A stretch of 64,000 nucleotides of DNA from the NCBI GenBank assembly GCA_910589375.1, contig CAJUTK010000001.1, forward strand, positions 599,445 through 663,444, in the 5' to 3' direction. A program made the position numbers and the translations under genes. The stretch is from an uncultured Bacilli bacterium. GTDB taxonomy: Bacteria; Bacillota_I; Bacilli_A; RF39; UBA660. How positions within the stretch are numbered: the first letter of the stretch is position 1; each line of letters starts with the position of its first letter. Of this stretch, positions 43,715 through 53,537 are shown piece by piece. Below the pieces are notes generated by a model. It had not been told where the DNA came from, ran no database searches, and was given only the letters and a program-made list of their open reading frames with translations.

Positions 43715-44992
43715 ATGATAGATATTAAATTAATTAGAGAAAATAAGGATTTAGTAAAGGAAAATATTAAAAAGAAATTTCAAGATGATAAATTACCACT
43801 AGTAGATGAAATTTATGAACTTGATTTAGAGTATCGTGAAGTAAAACAGAATATGGATACAAAACGCGCTGAAAAAAATAAATTAAGTGCGGAAATTGGT
43901 GCTTTAATGCGCGATAAGAAGATTGAGGAAGCAAACGAAATTAAAGCAAAAGTATCTACAATGGGTGAAGAAATTGATGCCTTAACCAAAAGGGAAGATG
44001 AATTAAGTGAAATCATTAAAACAAAGATGATGAGAATTCCAAATATCATTGCTGATAGTGTACCAATTGGTAAAGATGATTCAGAAAATGTAGAATTAAA
44101 AAAATTTGGAGAACCAGTAGTTCCTACTTATGAAATACCATATCATGCCGATATTTTAGAGGCATTTAATGCTTTAGATAAAGAAGCTAGTGGAAGAACT
44201 AGTGGTAATGGTTTTTACTATTTAATGGGAGATGCTGCAAGGCTATCTTCAGCAATGCTAAGTTATGCACGTGACTTTATGATTGATAAGGGATTTATTT
44301 ATTGTATTCCACCATTTATGATTAGAAGTGATGTTGTAACTGGTGTTATGTCTTTTGCAGAGATGGATGCTATGATGTATAAAATTGAGGGCGAAGATTT
44401 ATACTTAATTGGTACTTCAGAACACTCTATGATTGGTAAATTTAAAGATCAACTTTTGAAACCAGAAAGTTTACCAATTACGATGACTTCTTATTCTCCA
44501 TGCTTTAGAAAAGAAGTAGGGGCACATGGTATTGAGGAACGTGGTATTTACCGTGTTCACCAATTTGAAAAACAAGAGATGATTGTTATTTGTGAACCAG
44601 AAGAGAGTGAAGAATGGTATGAAAAGATGTGGCAATATACTGTTGAACTATTTAGAAGTTTAGATATTCCAGTAAGACAGTTAGAATGTTGTAGTGGAGA
44701 TTTAGCAGATTTAAAATATAAATCTTGTGATATTGAAGCATGGAGTCCAAGACAACAAAAATACTTTGAAGTGGGAAGTTGCTCTAACCTAACAGATGCG
44801 CAAGCAAGACGTTTAGGAATTCGTGTAAAAAGTGATAAAGGAAACTATTATTTACATACCTTAAATAATACTGTACTTGCTTCTACTAGAGCTTTAATCG
44901 CTCTTTTAGAAAATAACTATCAAGAAGATGGTAGTATTAAAATACCAAAAGTATTACAACCTTATATGGGTGGTAAAGAAATTATTAAGTAG
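43715..44992 (+). CDS. serS: seryl-tRNA synthetase
   Basis: A 425-residue class II synthetase. The N-terminal coiled-coil arm is at residues 30-100; motif 2 is FRKEVGAHGIEERGIYRVHQF with FEKQEMIV; the ASTRALIALLENNYQEDGSIKIP motif 3 is at the end. ATG 43715 has AAAGGAAAGA upstream and comes after the T-box terminator, so the longer frame from 43646, which lies inside the terminator, is not the protein start. The T-box with a Ser specifier confirms the identity. Confidence 0.95.
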   Translation: MIDIKLIRENKDLVKENIKKKFQDDKLPLVDEIYELDLEYREVKQNMDTKRAEKNKLSAEIGALMRDKKIEEANEIKAKVSTMGEEIDALTKREDELSEIIKTKMMRIPNIIADSVPIGKDDSENVELKKFGEPVVPTYEIPYHADILEAFNALDKEASGRTSGNGFYYLMGDAARLSSAMLSYARDFMIDKGFIYCIPPFMIRSDVVTGVMSFAEMDAMMYKIEGEDLYLIGTSEHSMIGKFKDQLLKPESLPITMTSYSPCFRKEVGAHGIEERGIYRVHQFEKQEMIVICEPEESEEWYEKMWQYTVELFRSLDIPVRQLECCSGDLADLKYKSCDIEAWSPRQQKYFEVGSCSNLTDAQARRLGIRVKSDKGNYYLHTLNNTVLASTRALIALLENNYQEDGSIKIPKVLQPYMGGKEIIK

Positions 44993-45023
44993 AAGAATAT
45001 AGAGATACTCTATATTCTTTTTT
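44991..45023 (+). terminator. terminator after serS
   Basis: AAGAATATAGAG (44993-45004), loop ATA, CTCTATATTCTT (45008-45019), T run. Confidence 0.85.
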
Positions 45024-45067
45024 CTTTAAAATATGTTATACTTAATATAGTAGGGATGTGTGATACT

Positions 45068-46834
45068 GTGAGTAGAATACTTTTTTTCATAATGCTATTA
45101 ATGCCAACGGCGGTATATGCTAGTAATGGTTCTCCGTCTATTCCTCTTTATATGGCAATATTTCTGGAGGCTTTTATAACAATTCATATGTCTTTGTTTG
45201 TTATGATGCCCATTTCTAAAATATTTGGAAAAGACAATTACAAAAGTTTGTTCTGGAAACTATTTATTGTAAGAATTATTTTTTTACTATTAGTAGATAT
45301 TTTGATTACGCCAGAAATAGTAATACTTGATTTTTTTGCACTATTTATAGGGGATTTTTTAGTAGTACCAATCTGTACAGTTATGAAGAAAGCTTCTAAT
45401 AGGGCTTTAGTTAATAAATTGGTTTATAGTCATGATTCACTAAATTCTAATCCAATATTACGGTGTGAAAAGTGTGGTATGGAGGTAACTTTAGATCATA
45501 AGTTCTGTTCAAATTGTGGAAAAACAATTACCAAGGATACTAGCCCAATTGTGAAGACTGATAAAGAGTATTTATTATCAGAAAGAGAAATTTTGAGGGG
45601 TATTATTCTTGAGGAGATTAAATTACAGGGCGAAGATGAAAGAAAGCTTATTAGTAAGGCTGTCAGTATTAAAATGGCAATTTCTTCTATTGTATTTGGA
45701 ATTTTTACATTAATAGCTACTTCTTTTTACTTTTTTAATTATTCAATTTGGATTAGTATTTATATAGAGGCTATAGCATTTGGAATTTATTTAGTATTTA
45801 AAAGAGGTATGACAACTGTAGACTTTTTAATAAAAGATGCAGAAAAAAATCCAGATAAAAATATCTCTGAACTTGTTCAAAAGGTGATAGAAAACAAGAA
45901 AACTGCATCTATGTCTAGTCATTTTCAACTAGTTATTATTCTTTTAGTTTCTATTATGATACCTTGTTGTTATTTTTACCAACCAAAAAGCTTTTTTACA
46001 AAATATGAAGATGGATATGCTTTAATAAAACGTACACGAGGAATTAAAGAAGAATATAAATATGATATTCCGAAAGAATATCATAATAAAAAAGTTATTG
46101 TTATTAAATCGAGAGCATTTGAAGATTCTTCTATTCAAAGGATAACAATACCAGAAGGCATTCAGAAAATAGAATCAGAAGCTTTTGCTTACTCTGATAT
46201 TAAAGAAATAGTAATCCCTTCAACCGTTTTAGAAATTGGGGATAATGCTTTTCAAAATTGTAATAGTTTAACAAATGTGATTTTGCAGGAAGGAATAGAA
46301 AAAATAGGGGTAGGAGCTTTTCAAAATGATATTAATTTAGTAGAGATTTCACTTCCTAATTCTTTAGAATATTTAGGAGAAAGTTCTTTTTTGAATTGCA
46401 AATCATTGACTTCCATTACGATTCCTAATAAGGTTACTAAGATTTATCGAAATACATTTAAAAATTGTACTTCTTTAAATAAAATTCATTTGCATGATGA
46501 TATTACATCTATTCAAGAAGGGAGTTTTGAAAATGTTAGTAGTTTAGAGAGTTTAACGCTTCCTTCTAGAATTACAGAAATTTATCAAAATACATTTTCA
46601 GGATGCAGTTCTTTAAAAACTATATATATTCCAGAAGAGGTAGAAATAATAGGAGAAAAAGCTTTTTATAATTGCACTAATTTAAATTATGTTTATCTTT
46701 CTAAAAATGTAAAGAAAATAGATTCTTATTCCTTTAGTAGATGTTATTCTTTAAAAGATATTACTGTTTCTAATGGAATTATAATACATGAAAATGCATT
46801 TCAAGAAAGCCCAACTTTTATTTATTATCATTAA
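45068..46834 (+). CDS. zinc-ribbon membrane protein with BspA-type leucine-rich repeats
   Basis: A 588-residue protein: N-terminal hydrophobic helices, a zinc ribbon (RCEKCGMEVTLDHKFCSNCGK) around residue 140, two more helices, then about ten LRR_5 repeats of 22-23 residues from residue 340 on (ITIPEGIQKIESEAFAYS, IVIPSTVLEIGDNAFQNC and so on). BspA-like repeats mediate surface binding in gut bacteria. GTG 45068 with GTGA four bases upstream is preferred to ATG 45056, which touches its would-be ribosome site. The cysteine ribbon next to membrane helices recurs in the gene at 61065. Confidence 0.75.
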   Translation: MSRILFFIMLLMPTAVYASNGSPSIPLYMAIFLEAFITIHMSLFVMMPISKIFGKDNYKSLFWKLFIVRIIFLLLVDILITPEIVILDFFALFIGDFLVVPICTVMKKASNRALVNKLVYSHDSLNSNPILRCEKCGMEVTLDHKFCSNCGKTITKDTSPIVKTDKEYLLSEREILRGIILEEIKLQGEDERKLISKAVSIKMAISSIVFGIFTLIATSFYFFNYSIWISIYIEAIAFGIYLVFKRGMTTVDFLIKDAEKNPDKNISELVQKVIENKKTASMSSHFQLVIILLVSIMIPCCYFYQPKSFFTKYEDGYALIKRTRGIKEEYKYDIPKEYHNKKVIVIKSRAFEDSSIQRITIPEGIQKIESEAFAYSDIKEIVIPSTVLEIGDNAFQNCNSLTNVILQEGIEKIGVGAFQNDINLVEISLPNSLEYLGESSFLNCKSLTSITIPNKVTKIYRNTFKNCTSLNKIHLHDDITSIQEGSFENVSSLESLTLPSRITEIYQNTFSGCSSLKTIYIPEEVEIIGEKAFYNCTNLNYVYLSKNVKKIDSYSFSRCYSLKDITVSNGIIIHENAFQESPTFIYYH

Positions 46835-46843
46835 GGAGGATTT

Positions 46844-47068
46844 ATGATTACCCAAAAACCTAAAACATATAATGAAATAGTACGATTAAAAAAATGTTAT
46901 GCATTTACAAAACAGTTTGCTAATATAACTGAGAAAATGTTTAACGATATGTATGACTTTTTAGGACAAGATCCTAATAACCAAGTGGTTACTAGTAATC
47001 AAATGTTACTGTTTCTAGATTCTGATAATAATATCGTAAGAACTTATTCAGTAGTGCCTTCTAAGTAA
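46844..47068 (+). CDS. small protein of unknown function (74 aa)
   Basis: A 74-residue soluble protein with AAGGAGGATTT before its ATG, nine bases after the LRR gene and ending at a strong terminator. It has a basic helical start (KTYNEIVRLKKCYAFTK) and a beta-like end. No family is recognised. Confidence 0.6.
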   Translation: MITQKPKTYNEIVRLKKCYAFTKQFANITEKMFNDMYDFLGQDPNNQVVTSNQMLLFLDSDNNIVRTYSVVPSK

Positions 47069-47070
47069 AT

Positions 47071-47101
47071 AAAAAAGCAATCTTTTAGATTGCTTTTTTT
47101 A
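47071..47101. terminator. bidirectional terminator
   Basis: AAAAAAGCAATC (47071-47082), loop TTTTA, GATTGCTTTTTT (47088-47099), between convergent units; the minus-strand Bat-like operon ends at 47099. Confidence 0.85.
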
Positions 47102-47758
47102 CCATGTTTTCCCATAGTAATAACTTCCGTTTATAGAATTTTCAAAATACTGTAGTTTATCTTGTCTATTTTGATTAGCCTTTTGTCTATTTTCCTTCAA
47201 TTCTTCCTCTATATTTTTTTCTTCTTTTTCTTCTGGCTTTTTATTTTCTTCCTCTTCTTCCGGTTCATTTTTATTAGTGTTCGATTTTAACTGTTCTTCT
47301 AGCTTCTTAATTTCTTCTTTTAAGTTTTCAGCTTTTTCACTGTTACCATTATTGTCATTTTTATTAGCACAATTATTTTCATATAAAACATTACGTGCTT
47401 CTTTTAACTTTGATAGAGAGTCTTCTCTTTCATTTATATCTATGGTAGCAATTATTGTAATGGATAAATTTATTTGTATGTCGCAAACTCTTTCTTTTGG
47501 TGGATTTTTCTTTAATGCTGTTTTATATTTATCAATTGCTTTTTGATACTCTTTGGTTTGATATAGTAAATTACCATGATTATAATAATTAATATAAGGT
47601 TCACTGATATTAGCTATATAAAGAGATTCTACTAAGCTTGTATCATACTTTTGTTGATAATAATCTTTTATAATAATTTGATTAATAAAAAAAGTAGAAA
47701 AAAACTTTAAGAATAGAATGCAGGTAATAAATAAGAGTACTTTTATTCCATTTTTCAT
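47099..47758 (-). CDS. TPR membrane protein (BatC-like)
   Basis: A 219-residue protein, last of the minus-strand operon. An N-terminal helix is followed by a TPR motif (YNHGNLLYQTKEYQKAIDKY) and a Glu/Lys/Asn-rich low-complexity region. Bat operons commonly end with a TPR protein that assembles with the two VWA proteins. It overlaps the upstream gene by four bases (ATGA). Confidence 0.65.
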   Translation of the reverse strand: MKNGIKVLLFITCILFLKFFSTFFINQIIIKDYYQQKYDTSLVESLYIANISEPYINYYNHGNLLYQTKEYQKAIDKYKTALKKNPPKERVCDIQINLSITIIATIDINEREDSLSKLKEARNVLYENNCANKNDNNGNSEKAENLKEEIKKLEEQLKSNTNKNEPEEEEENKKPEEKEEKNIEEELKENRQKANQNRQDKLQYFENSINGSYYYGKTW

Positions 47759-48693
47759 TTATATACTCCTTTATAATTTCTATAATTGATTAGTAATAAT
47801 AGTAGGAGAGGTACCATAAGAAAATAATAGGTATCTTGGTAGGAACTTTTATCAGAATCTTCAAAAGAAGAAGTAGATAGTTGTTTCAATTCCTTTACCT
47901 TTTTATAAATATCTTTTTCTTTTTCAATATGAATGTAATCTAAGTTTAAATCTTCAGCAATCATTTTTAAGTTTTGTTCTTCAATTTTAGAAATTGCTTT
48001 GTCGTTTCCATAGTTATCCATAACATATTCTCCCCAAAGACCTTTTTCACCGATGTTCATGGTTCCACCCGTTTTACTTCCAAAACCTAGTACAGCTCCT
48101 TCGGTGATAAGGTTACGAATATCTAGGAAAGATTCTAATTTTTCATCTTCTCTAGTAATTTCCCCATCACTAATATAGAAAAGAACTTGTATTCTTTCTT
48201 TTTTTTCTTTAGAAGATTTTAAACTATTTATCATATTTTCTTTTGGAATGTTTAAAGAAGAACCTGCTGCATAAAATTCTGCCTTTGGCTGAATAATAGC
48301 TATTGCTTCTTTTACCATAGTGGTATCTTTTGTATAGGGAATAGAAATTTTAGATGTATTATCAAAAGTAATAACCGAGAATCTAGCACCTTCTAAATTA
48401 TCGATAATATAGTTACTGATTTCTTTGACACCTTCTAATCGTTCCTTTTTTTCATAGTCATTTGCAACCATACTAATAGATTGATCGATAACGAATAAAA
48501 TATCTAGATTATTAGAGGCGACAAGAGATTTATTAGTTGGAATCATAATTCTTAGATTTATTAAGAAAAGAAGTAGTATCATTCCTATTTCTAAAATTCT
48601 ACTTTTCCTTTTGCTTTTAATAATAAGATAGGTTATTAGAAAGATACAAATGATGATCATTAACCATATTGGTATTATTGGAAACATTTTCAT
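47755..48693 (-). CDS. VWA-domain membrane protein (BatB-like)
   Basis: A 312-residue protein with two N-terminal helices, a von Willebrand A domain with a MIDAS motif (FVIDQSISMVAN), a YISDGEITRED strand, and a C-terminal helix. In Bat systems paired VWA proteins form a membrane complex served by a MoxR ATPase. Four-base overlaps with both neighbours show translational coupling. Confidence 0.75.
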   Translation of the reverse strand: MKMFPIIPIWLMIIICIFLITYLIIKSKRKSRILEIGMILLLFLINLRIMIPTNKSLVASNNLDILFVIDQSISMVANDYEKKERLEGVKEISNYIIDNLEGARFSVITFDNTSKISIPYTKDTTMVKEAIAIIQPKAEFYAAGSSLNIPKENMINSLKSSKEKKERIQVLFYISDGEITREDEKLESFLDIRNLITEGAVLGFGSKTGGTMNIGEKGLWGEYVMDNYGNDKAISKIEEQNLKMIAEDLNLDYIHIEKEKDIYKKVKELKQLSTSSFEDSDKSSYQDTYYFLMVPLLLLLLINYRNYKGVYK

Positions 48694-49718
48694 AAATTCA
48701 CCTTTTGATTTAATAGGATTAATAAGATAGTAGAAATCAGTAGGACAGTAAAAGGAATTTCAGGAATATCTATTTTTTTAGTTTCTACTTTTCCATCTAA
48801 TAAAGATTTACTTGTCTTTTCAATATTATTAATAATATCTTCTATATTCGAAGAATTCTCACTATAATATTTTCCACCATTTTTTTCAATAATTGATTTT
48901 AGACTATTTTCATGATTTTCCTTTATTCCTTTTGTACCAATTGCAAATACTAAAATTCCTTTACTTTTTGCTAAAGAAGCTGCATTTTCTAAGGAAGTAA
49001 TAGGCTTTTTTCCATAATCATCATTGTCAGTAGCTAAAATGATAATTCTAGTTCGATCCTCTTCTAAATTAGAAAAATTATAGATACAAGAGGCAAGTCC
49101 ATCTCCAATAATGGAACTACCTCTTTCATCAGCGTTTTCTACTGTTCCTTGCTCTATGTATTGAGTATAATAGGTATATTCAGCATAAGAAATGTTTCCA
49201 CTAGTGTAGTCTTTCATCCCATTGACAGAAAGATTAATCCCTTTTTCTACATTTTCTAGTATCGATAAAACATATTCATAATCATCTGTTAATGGTGTAA
49301 GAGTAACCGATGTAGTATTGAAAATAGAAATAGCGAAGCGTTCTCCTTTTAAAGAAGTAACTGTATTTTTAAAGTGAGTAACTAAATCTTTATCTAATTC
49401 ATAGACAGAGGATGAGATATCCATACATAAAACAATATCTCTATTAGCTTCTTTGAATTCTACTTTTTTTACTTTATAAGGTCTAGAAATTAAAACAGAA
49501 CATATGAAAATGGAGAATATACATAAAGATTTTATTGCTATAATGATTCTCTGATAAGATTTTATTTTTTTTTGAAAGCGAGAATTCCTTTTTAGATAAT
49601 GTGTATTCGCAATCTTAGTACCACTTTCGTAGTTCTTCTTTTTTCCTTTTATTAAAACCATATAGAAAATAAAAACTATTATAAGTAGTATTAATAAAAT
49701 GGGATATCTTACTTCCAT
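48690..49718 (-). CDS. VWA-domain membrane protein (BatA-like)
   Basis: A 342-residue protein: N-terminal helices, VWA domain with intact MIDAS (VLCMDISSSVYE), IIILATDNDDYGKKP, and a C-terminal helix at its end. It overlaps the next VWA gene by four bases and the preceding gene by ten. The pair of VWA genes identifies the operon as Bat-like. Confidence 0.75.
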   Translation of the reverse strand: MEVRYPILLILLIIVFIFYMVLIKGKKKNYESGTKIANTHYLKRNSRFQKKIKSYQRIIIAIKSLCIFSIFICSVLISRPYKVKKVEFKEANRDIVLCMDISSSVYELDKDLVTHFKNTVTSLKGERFAISIFNTTSVTLTPLTDDYEYVLSILENVEKGINLSVNGMKDYTSGNISYAEYTYYTQYIEQGTVENADERGSSIIGDGLASCIYNFSNLEEDRTRIIILATDNDDYGKKPITSLENAASLAKSKGILVFAIGTKGIKENHENSLKSIIEKNGGKYYSENSSNIEDIINNIEKTSKSLLDGKVETKKIDIPEIPFTVLLISTILLILLNQKVNL

Positions 49719-50197
49719 ACTTCCATTACCTTTCTAGTTTTTTCAATAGAGGAGATAATATCTCCTTTAGACTCTCTTGAAAATTCAGGACTATAGTATT
49801 CTTTCACCAGCTCATATAAAATAGGAATATTTATATTTTTAATATCTCCTAATGTATAATTTTGAACTTTAATATTTGTCATTTCATAGATAAACATTCT
49901 AATTAATTTGCTTAAAGATTGATAGGCTTCTCTATTAGAAATTATATTTTTTTGAATATTTACAAGTAATTCGTTTATTTTCTCTATATAAAAATTCTTA
50001 ATAGCATTTTTATCTTTTTCATTTGGCGTTATTATAACAATCTTTTTCTTTGCATCTTTTTTCTTCTTTCTAATAAATAAAATTAAAATAAGGAGAAAAA
50101 TAATGATGATTAAAATAAGAATAGGGAAAATAGAGTAAGAAAATGGGTTACTTAATTCTGTTTTTAATTCTATTTCTTGATTAATGTGTGTTTGCAT
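49709..50197 (-). CDS. single-pass membrane protein of the Bat-like operon
   Basis: A 162-residue protein with one transmembrane helix near residue 20-45, a KKKKDAKKK stretch, and a helical cytoplasmic domain. Position between the DUF58 and first VWA gene, size and topology match the DUF4381 or BatD C-terminal-type component found in such operons. Sequence identity cannot be checked here. It overlaps both neighbours. Confidence 0.55.
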   Translation of the reverse strand: MQTHINQEIELKTELSNPFSYSIFPILILIIIIFLLILILFIRKKKKDAKKKIVIITPNEKDKNAIKNFYIEKINELLVNIQKNIISNREAYQSLSKLIRMFIYEMTNIKVQNYTLGDIKNINIPILYELVKEYYSPEFSRESKGDIISSIEKTRKVMEVWK

Positions 50198-51056
50198 ATT
50201 TATGCCTTTCTAATAATTCTATTATTTTTTGTGGAATCTCATCAACACTATTTACTGTAGTTACACTTACTTTATTTTTTCTTAGTTTATTTTCACTATT
50301 GGTAAAAACTTCTTTTTTGATTTCTTTTTCTAAGGTATATAGTTCTGCATCTTCTGTAATAAAACTTGGAATATAAGATTTATTATCTAAATCAAATCCT
50401 TTTTCTCCAAAGAAATAGGCATCGCTTATATTAATTAATAGTACATCGTGAATTGCACTTAATTTTTTTATTGTTTTCAGAGAAATCGTTTCCATTCCCT
50501 GTAAGTCCGTAATGATAAAAATAATCATCTTTTTAGTAATATACTTATATGCATATTCTAAAGATTTTTCTATTCCTTCTTGATTTTCTACTGTAGCATA
50601 TTTGTCAAAGTCGGTTAGATATTGTTCAAGATTATATAAGTTATATCGAAATGGTTTATAGGTAATGCGGTCCTGTTGGTTGTAAAGCATTCCAACATAA
50701 TCTCCATTTTTAATGGCTAAATATCCTATAGTTCCTGCTGAATATAAGGCTACATCTTTTTTAGAGTCTGATATATTGGTATCTCCATCCATTTTTATTC
50801 CTGTATCCATTACTATAAGGATATTGTGTTTTTTTTCAGCATTGAATTGTTTCACTAATAGGTTAGCACTTCTAGCACTTGCTTTCCAATCAATATCTTT
50901 GACATCATCATTAATTACATATTCTCTTAGATTTTCAAAATTCATACTTTTTCCACGGTAGACAGATTTATAACTTCCATCTAAGATATTACTACTTTTT
51001 TTATTAGAATAAATAGATATATTGGCTTTTACTTGATTAATATATTTTAGATTCAT
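50181..51056 (-). CDS. DUF58 family protein
   Basis: A 291-residue soluble protein with the DUF58 hallmark around VNDDVKDIDWKASARSANLLVKQF, preceded by SVYRGKSMNFENLREYV, and a VWA-like ILIVMDTGIKM after it. DUF58 and MoxR are the conserved core of Bat-type operons. It starts inside the MoxR stop codon (ATGA overlap). Confidence 0.85.
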   Translation of the reverse strand: MNLKYINQVKANISIYSNKKSSNILDGSYKSVYRGKSMNFENLREYVINDDVKDIDWKASARSANLLVKQFNAEKKHNILIVMDTGIKMDGDTNISDSKKDVALYSAGTIGYLAIKNGDYVGMLYNQQDRITYKPFRYNLYNLEQYLTDFDKYATVENQEGIEKSLEYAYKYITKKMIIFIITDLQGMETISLKTIKKLSAIHDVLLINISDAYFFGEKGFDLDNKSYIPSFITEDAELYTLEKEIKKEVFTNSENKLRKNKVSVTTVNSVDEIPQKIIELLERHKYANTH

Positions 51057-52048
51057 GGTGTTTGAATAGCTCCTACAATGGCATCTATAATTTGTTCTAC
51101 GGAAACATTGTCCGCTACTGCAGAAAAGTTAAGAGATATTCTATGCCTTAAAATGCTGTATCTTAAAGCTTTTACATCGTCTGGAGTTACATAGGTTCTT
51201 CCATTTATTAGTGCAAGTGCCTTAGAACATTCCATAAATGCAATAGTTCCTCTCGTACTAGCTCCTAAGTGAATATATTCTGCTAATTGTTTATCAATGA
51301 AGTTTTTAGGGCATCTAGTAGCTAATATGATTTGAGCAATATATCTTTTTATGGATTCGTCAATATAGACTTTTTTTGTTAGATTTTGTAAAAAATGAAT
51401 GTCGTCTAAGGTAAGAATAGCTTCCTTCTTTGAGAAAATCTCTTTTTCAATTCTATTTAATATTTCAATTTCTTCACTGACAGTAGGATATTCTACGGTT
51501 TCTTTTATTAGAAAACGATCTAATTGGGCTTCTGCTAAAAGGTAAGTTCCTTCTTGATCAATTGGGTTTTGTGTAGCTATGACAATGAAAACTTCTGGTA
51601 AATTATATTTTTTTCCATCTATGGTAATCTGTCTTTCTTGCATTGCTTCTAAAGTGGCACTTTGTGTTTTAGCACTAGACCTATTAATTTCATCTAAGAG
51701 TACAAAATTGGCGTGAATAGGCCCAATTTTTGTTTCAAAACTGTTGTTAGAATAATTAAAAATTTGTGTTCCTATAATATCACTTGGAAGTAAATCTGGA
51801 GTACACTGGATTCTAGAAAACTTACCTGATACAGCTTCTGTTAATACTTTAGCAGCTGTTGTCTTAGCTAATCCAGGAACAGATTCCAGTAAGATATGCC
51901 CATTTGCCATTAAACTAATTAATAGGGAATTTTGAAGTTTTTCTTGACCAACAATTTTTTCTTGGTAATATTCTTTTAACTGTTTAATAATATTTTTGCT
52001 TTTTTGTAGTTCTGTTTCTTCAATTCCTGATTTTTGTTCATAATTCAT
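51053..52048 (-). CDS. MoxR-type AAA ATPase
   Basis: A 331-residue AAA+ ATPase of the MoxR family: ESVPGLAKTTAAKVL (Walker A), FVLLDEINRSSAKTQSATLEAMQE (Walker B region), IVIATQNPIDQEGTYLLAEAQLDRF, and RTYVTPDDVKALRYSILRHRI at the end. It should act as a chaperone for the VWA proteins encoded downstream. The minus-strand site GAGGTG lies eight bases before the ATG. Confidence 0.9.
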   Translation of the reverse strand: MNYEQKSGIEETELQKSKNIIKQLKEYYQEKIVGQEKLQNSLLISLMANGHILLESVPGLAKTTAAKVLTEAVSGKFSRIQCTPDLLPSDIIGTQIFNYSNNSFETKIGPIHANFVLLDEINRSSAKTQSATLEAMQERQITIDGKKYNLPEVFIVIATQNPIDQEGTYLLAEAQLDRFLIKETVEYPTVSEEIEILNRIEKEIFSKKEAILTLDDIHFLQNLTKKVYIDESIKRYIAQIILATRCPKNFIDKQLAEYIHLGASTRGTIAFMECSKALALINGRTYVTPDDVKALRYSILRHRISLNFSAVADNVSVEQIIDAIVGAIQTP

Positions 52049-52082
52049 AATTCATACACCTCATATCCTTTTACTATGTACT

Positions 52083-52111
52083 ATTATATCCGAATTTTTA
52101 TGAAATCACAA
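52083..52111 (-). promoter_or_regulatory. promoter of the MoxR-Bat operon
   Basis: On the minus strand TTGTGA (52111-52106), 17-base spacer, TATAAT (52088-52083). A divergent TATAAT at 52122-52127 probably serves the MBL gene on the plus strand. Confidence 0.65.
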
Positions 52112-52143
52112 CAACTTATGTTATAATGAACTAGGAGGGTTAT

Positions 52144-52980
52144 ATGAAATTAAATTTTACAGGAAGAGGGGCGATGTTATATCCACAAGAGGGAAATACT
52201 GCTGCTTATTTTGAAAGTGATAATGCATTCTTTCTAATTGACTGTGGAGAAGACGTTGCAGCTAAATTGATTGCAGATGAAAAATTGAATAGGGATAAAG
52301 AATATTATTTAATGGTTACACATACTCATTCAGATCATATTGGAAGTTTGGGGACTTTGCAACAATATTTATATTGGTGTTGTGGAAAAAAGCTAAATAT
52401 TGTAATTTCTCCTCAAATGAGATATCAAGAGGAACTAAAAAAAATAATAGATGGATTTGGACTAGTTTCAGGAACTTATTCATTTGTTAGTGAAGAATCT
52501 TTAGATAATAAGTTTCAAGAGTTTCATTCTATTCGATATGTAAGAAGTAATCACGGGGATACTCCTTTAGCATCTTGCGCTATTGTAATTGGTAGTAGTG
52601 AAGGAAATATGCTTTATACTGGTGATATTGCAGATGATGCAATTCTAAGAGGGTTTATTACTTATAATGGGACTAATAATATTGATAGAATATATACTGA
52701 TGTTAGTTTAACGAATAGTCCTGTTCACTTATCGTTAGAACAATTAAAAGCAGCTATTCCAGATGAATTAAAATCAAAGGTTTATTGTATGCATATTAAT
52801 GATGGTAGACTTTTGCCATTAATTGTAGAAAGTGGATTTCAGGTGGTTTCTACTACTCGTGATATGGATTCTTTGACAGTGGAAGAATTAGAAAAAATGC
52901 TGTTACGGTTACAATCTAAAACCGAGGAAGTAAAAAGGGAAATAGATAAAAAGAAAAATATAAAACAAAAAACAATATAA
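52144..52980 (+). CDS. metallo-beta-lactamase-fold hydrolase
   Basis: A 278-residue MBL-fold protein with the metal motif THTHSDHIGS near residue 59, a later SNHGDTP histidine, YTGDIADD aspartate and a CMHINDGRL histidine, so both metal sites look complete. It ends in a Lys-rich tail. MBL proteins of this size cut phosphodiesters or thioesters; the substrate is unknown. AGGAGGG precedes the ATG; transcription is divergent from the MoxR operon. Confidence 0.8.
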   Translation: MKLNFTGRGAMLYPQEGNTAAYFESDNAFFLIDCGEDVAAKLIADEKLNRDKEYYLMVTHTHSDHIGSLGTLQQYLYWCCGKKLNIVISPQMRYQEELKKIIDGFGLVSGTYSFVSEESLDNKFQEFHSIRYVRSNHGDTPLASCAIVIGSSEGNMLYTGDIADDAILRGFITYNGTNNIDRIYTDVSLTNSPVHLSLEQLKAAIPDELKSKVYCMHINDGRLLPLIVESGFQVVSTTRDMDSLTVEELEKMLLRLQSKTEEVKREIDKKKNIKQKTI

Positions 52981-53041
52981 TTTAGGTCTTGATATTTTCT
53001 CTTAAAAATGGTACTCTTAAAATGAGGAGAGGAGTTAGAAT

Positions 53042-53464
53042 ATGAAAAAGTATTTAATGACATTGTCAGTACTATTAGTTGCTCTAGTAGTAGTAACTGG
53101 TTGCGGAGATAGTGGTAAGAAACTATCTTGTAAAGGAAAAGAAGGAGACGCAGACACTGAAGCTATTGTTACATTCAAAGATGAAAAAGTTAGTGCTATA
53201 ACAATTAAAAGTTCAAGTGAAGCATCTTCTAAAGAAGAAGCAAACGCAGCTAAAACTTTATTAGATACAACATATGGTCCACAATTTGAAAAAGTTGAAG
53301 GTGTATCTTATAAAGCTGAAGTAAAAGACAAAAGAGTTACTATGATTTTAGATATTGACATTTCTAAAACATCTGATGATATTAAAGAGAGCTTTGCTAC
53401 TTCATCAACTACTTATGATGACATCAAAAAAGAGTATGAAGGCAAAGGATATACTTGTAAATAA
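53042..53464 (+). CDS. lipoprotein, paralogue 1 (DUF1307-like)
   Basis: A 140-residue lipoprotein: signal peptide ending VVVTGC (lipobox, Cys at 21), then a small beta-rich domain with paired Cys (LSCKGKE near the start, GYTCK at the very end). Related to the two genes downstream in length, domain and C-terminal CK. It resembles the YehR/DUF1307 lipoproteins, whose role is unknown. GAGAGGAG precedes the ATG; a terminator follows. Confidence 0.7.
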   Translation: MKKYLMTLSVLLVALVVVTGCGDSGKKLSCKGKEGDADTEAIVTFKDEKVSAITIKSSSEASSKEEANAAKTLLDTTYGPQFEKVEGVSYKAEVKDKRVTMILDIDISKTSDDIKESFATSSTTYDDIKKEYEGKGYTCK

Positions 53465-53490
53465 AAAGAGTTTATTACTCTTTTTTATTT
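53463..53490 (+). terminator. terminator after lipoprotein 1
   Basis: AAAAAGAG (53463-53470), loop of seven bases, CTCTTTTT (53478-53485), T run. Confidence 0.75.
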
Positions 53491-53537
53491 TCCTTTTTTG
53501 ATATTTATGGTATTCTTATTAAAGATAGAGGTGTAAT

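Noticed and set aside
50188..50961. Two plus-strand frames inside the DUF58 gene.
   Set aside because: Antisense shadows of a well-supported minus-strand gene.
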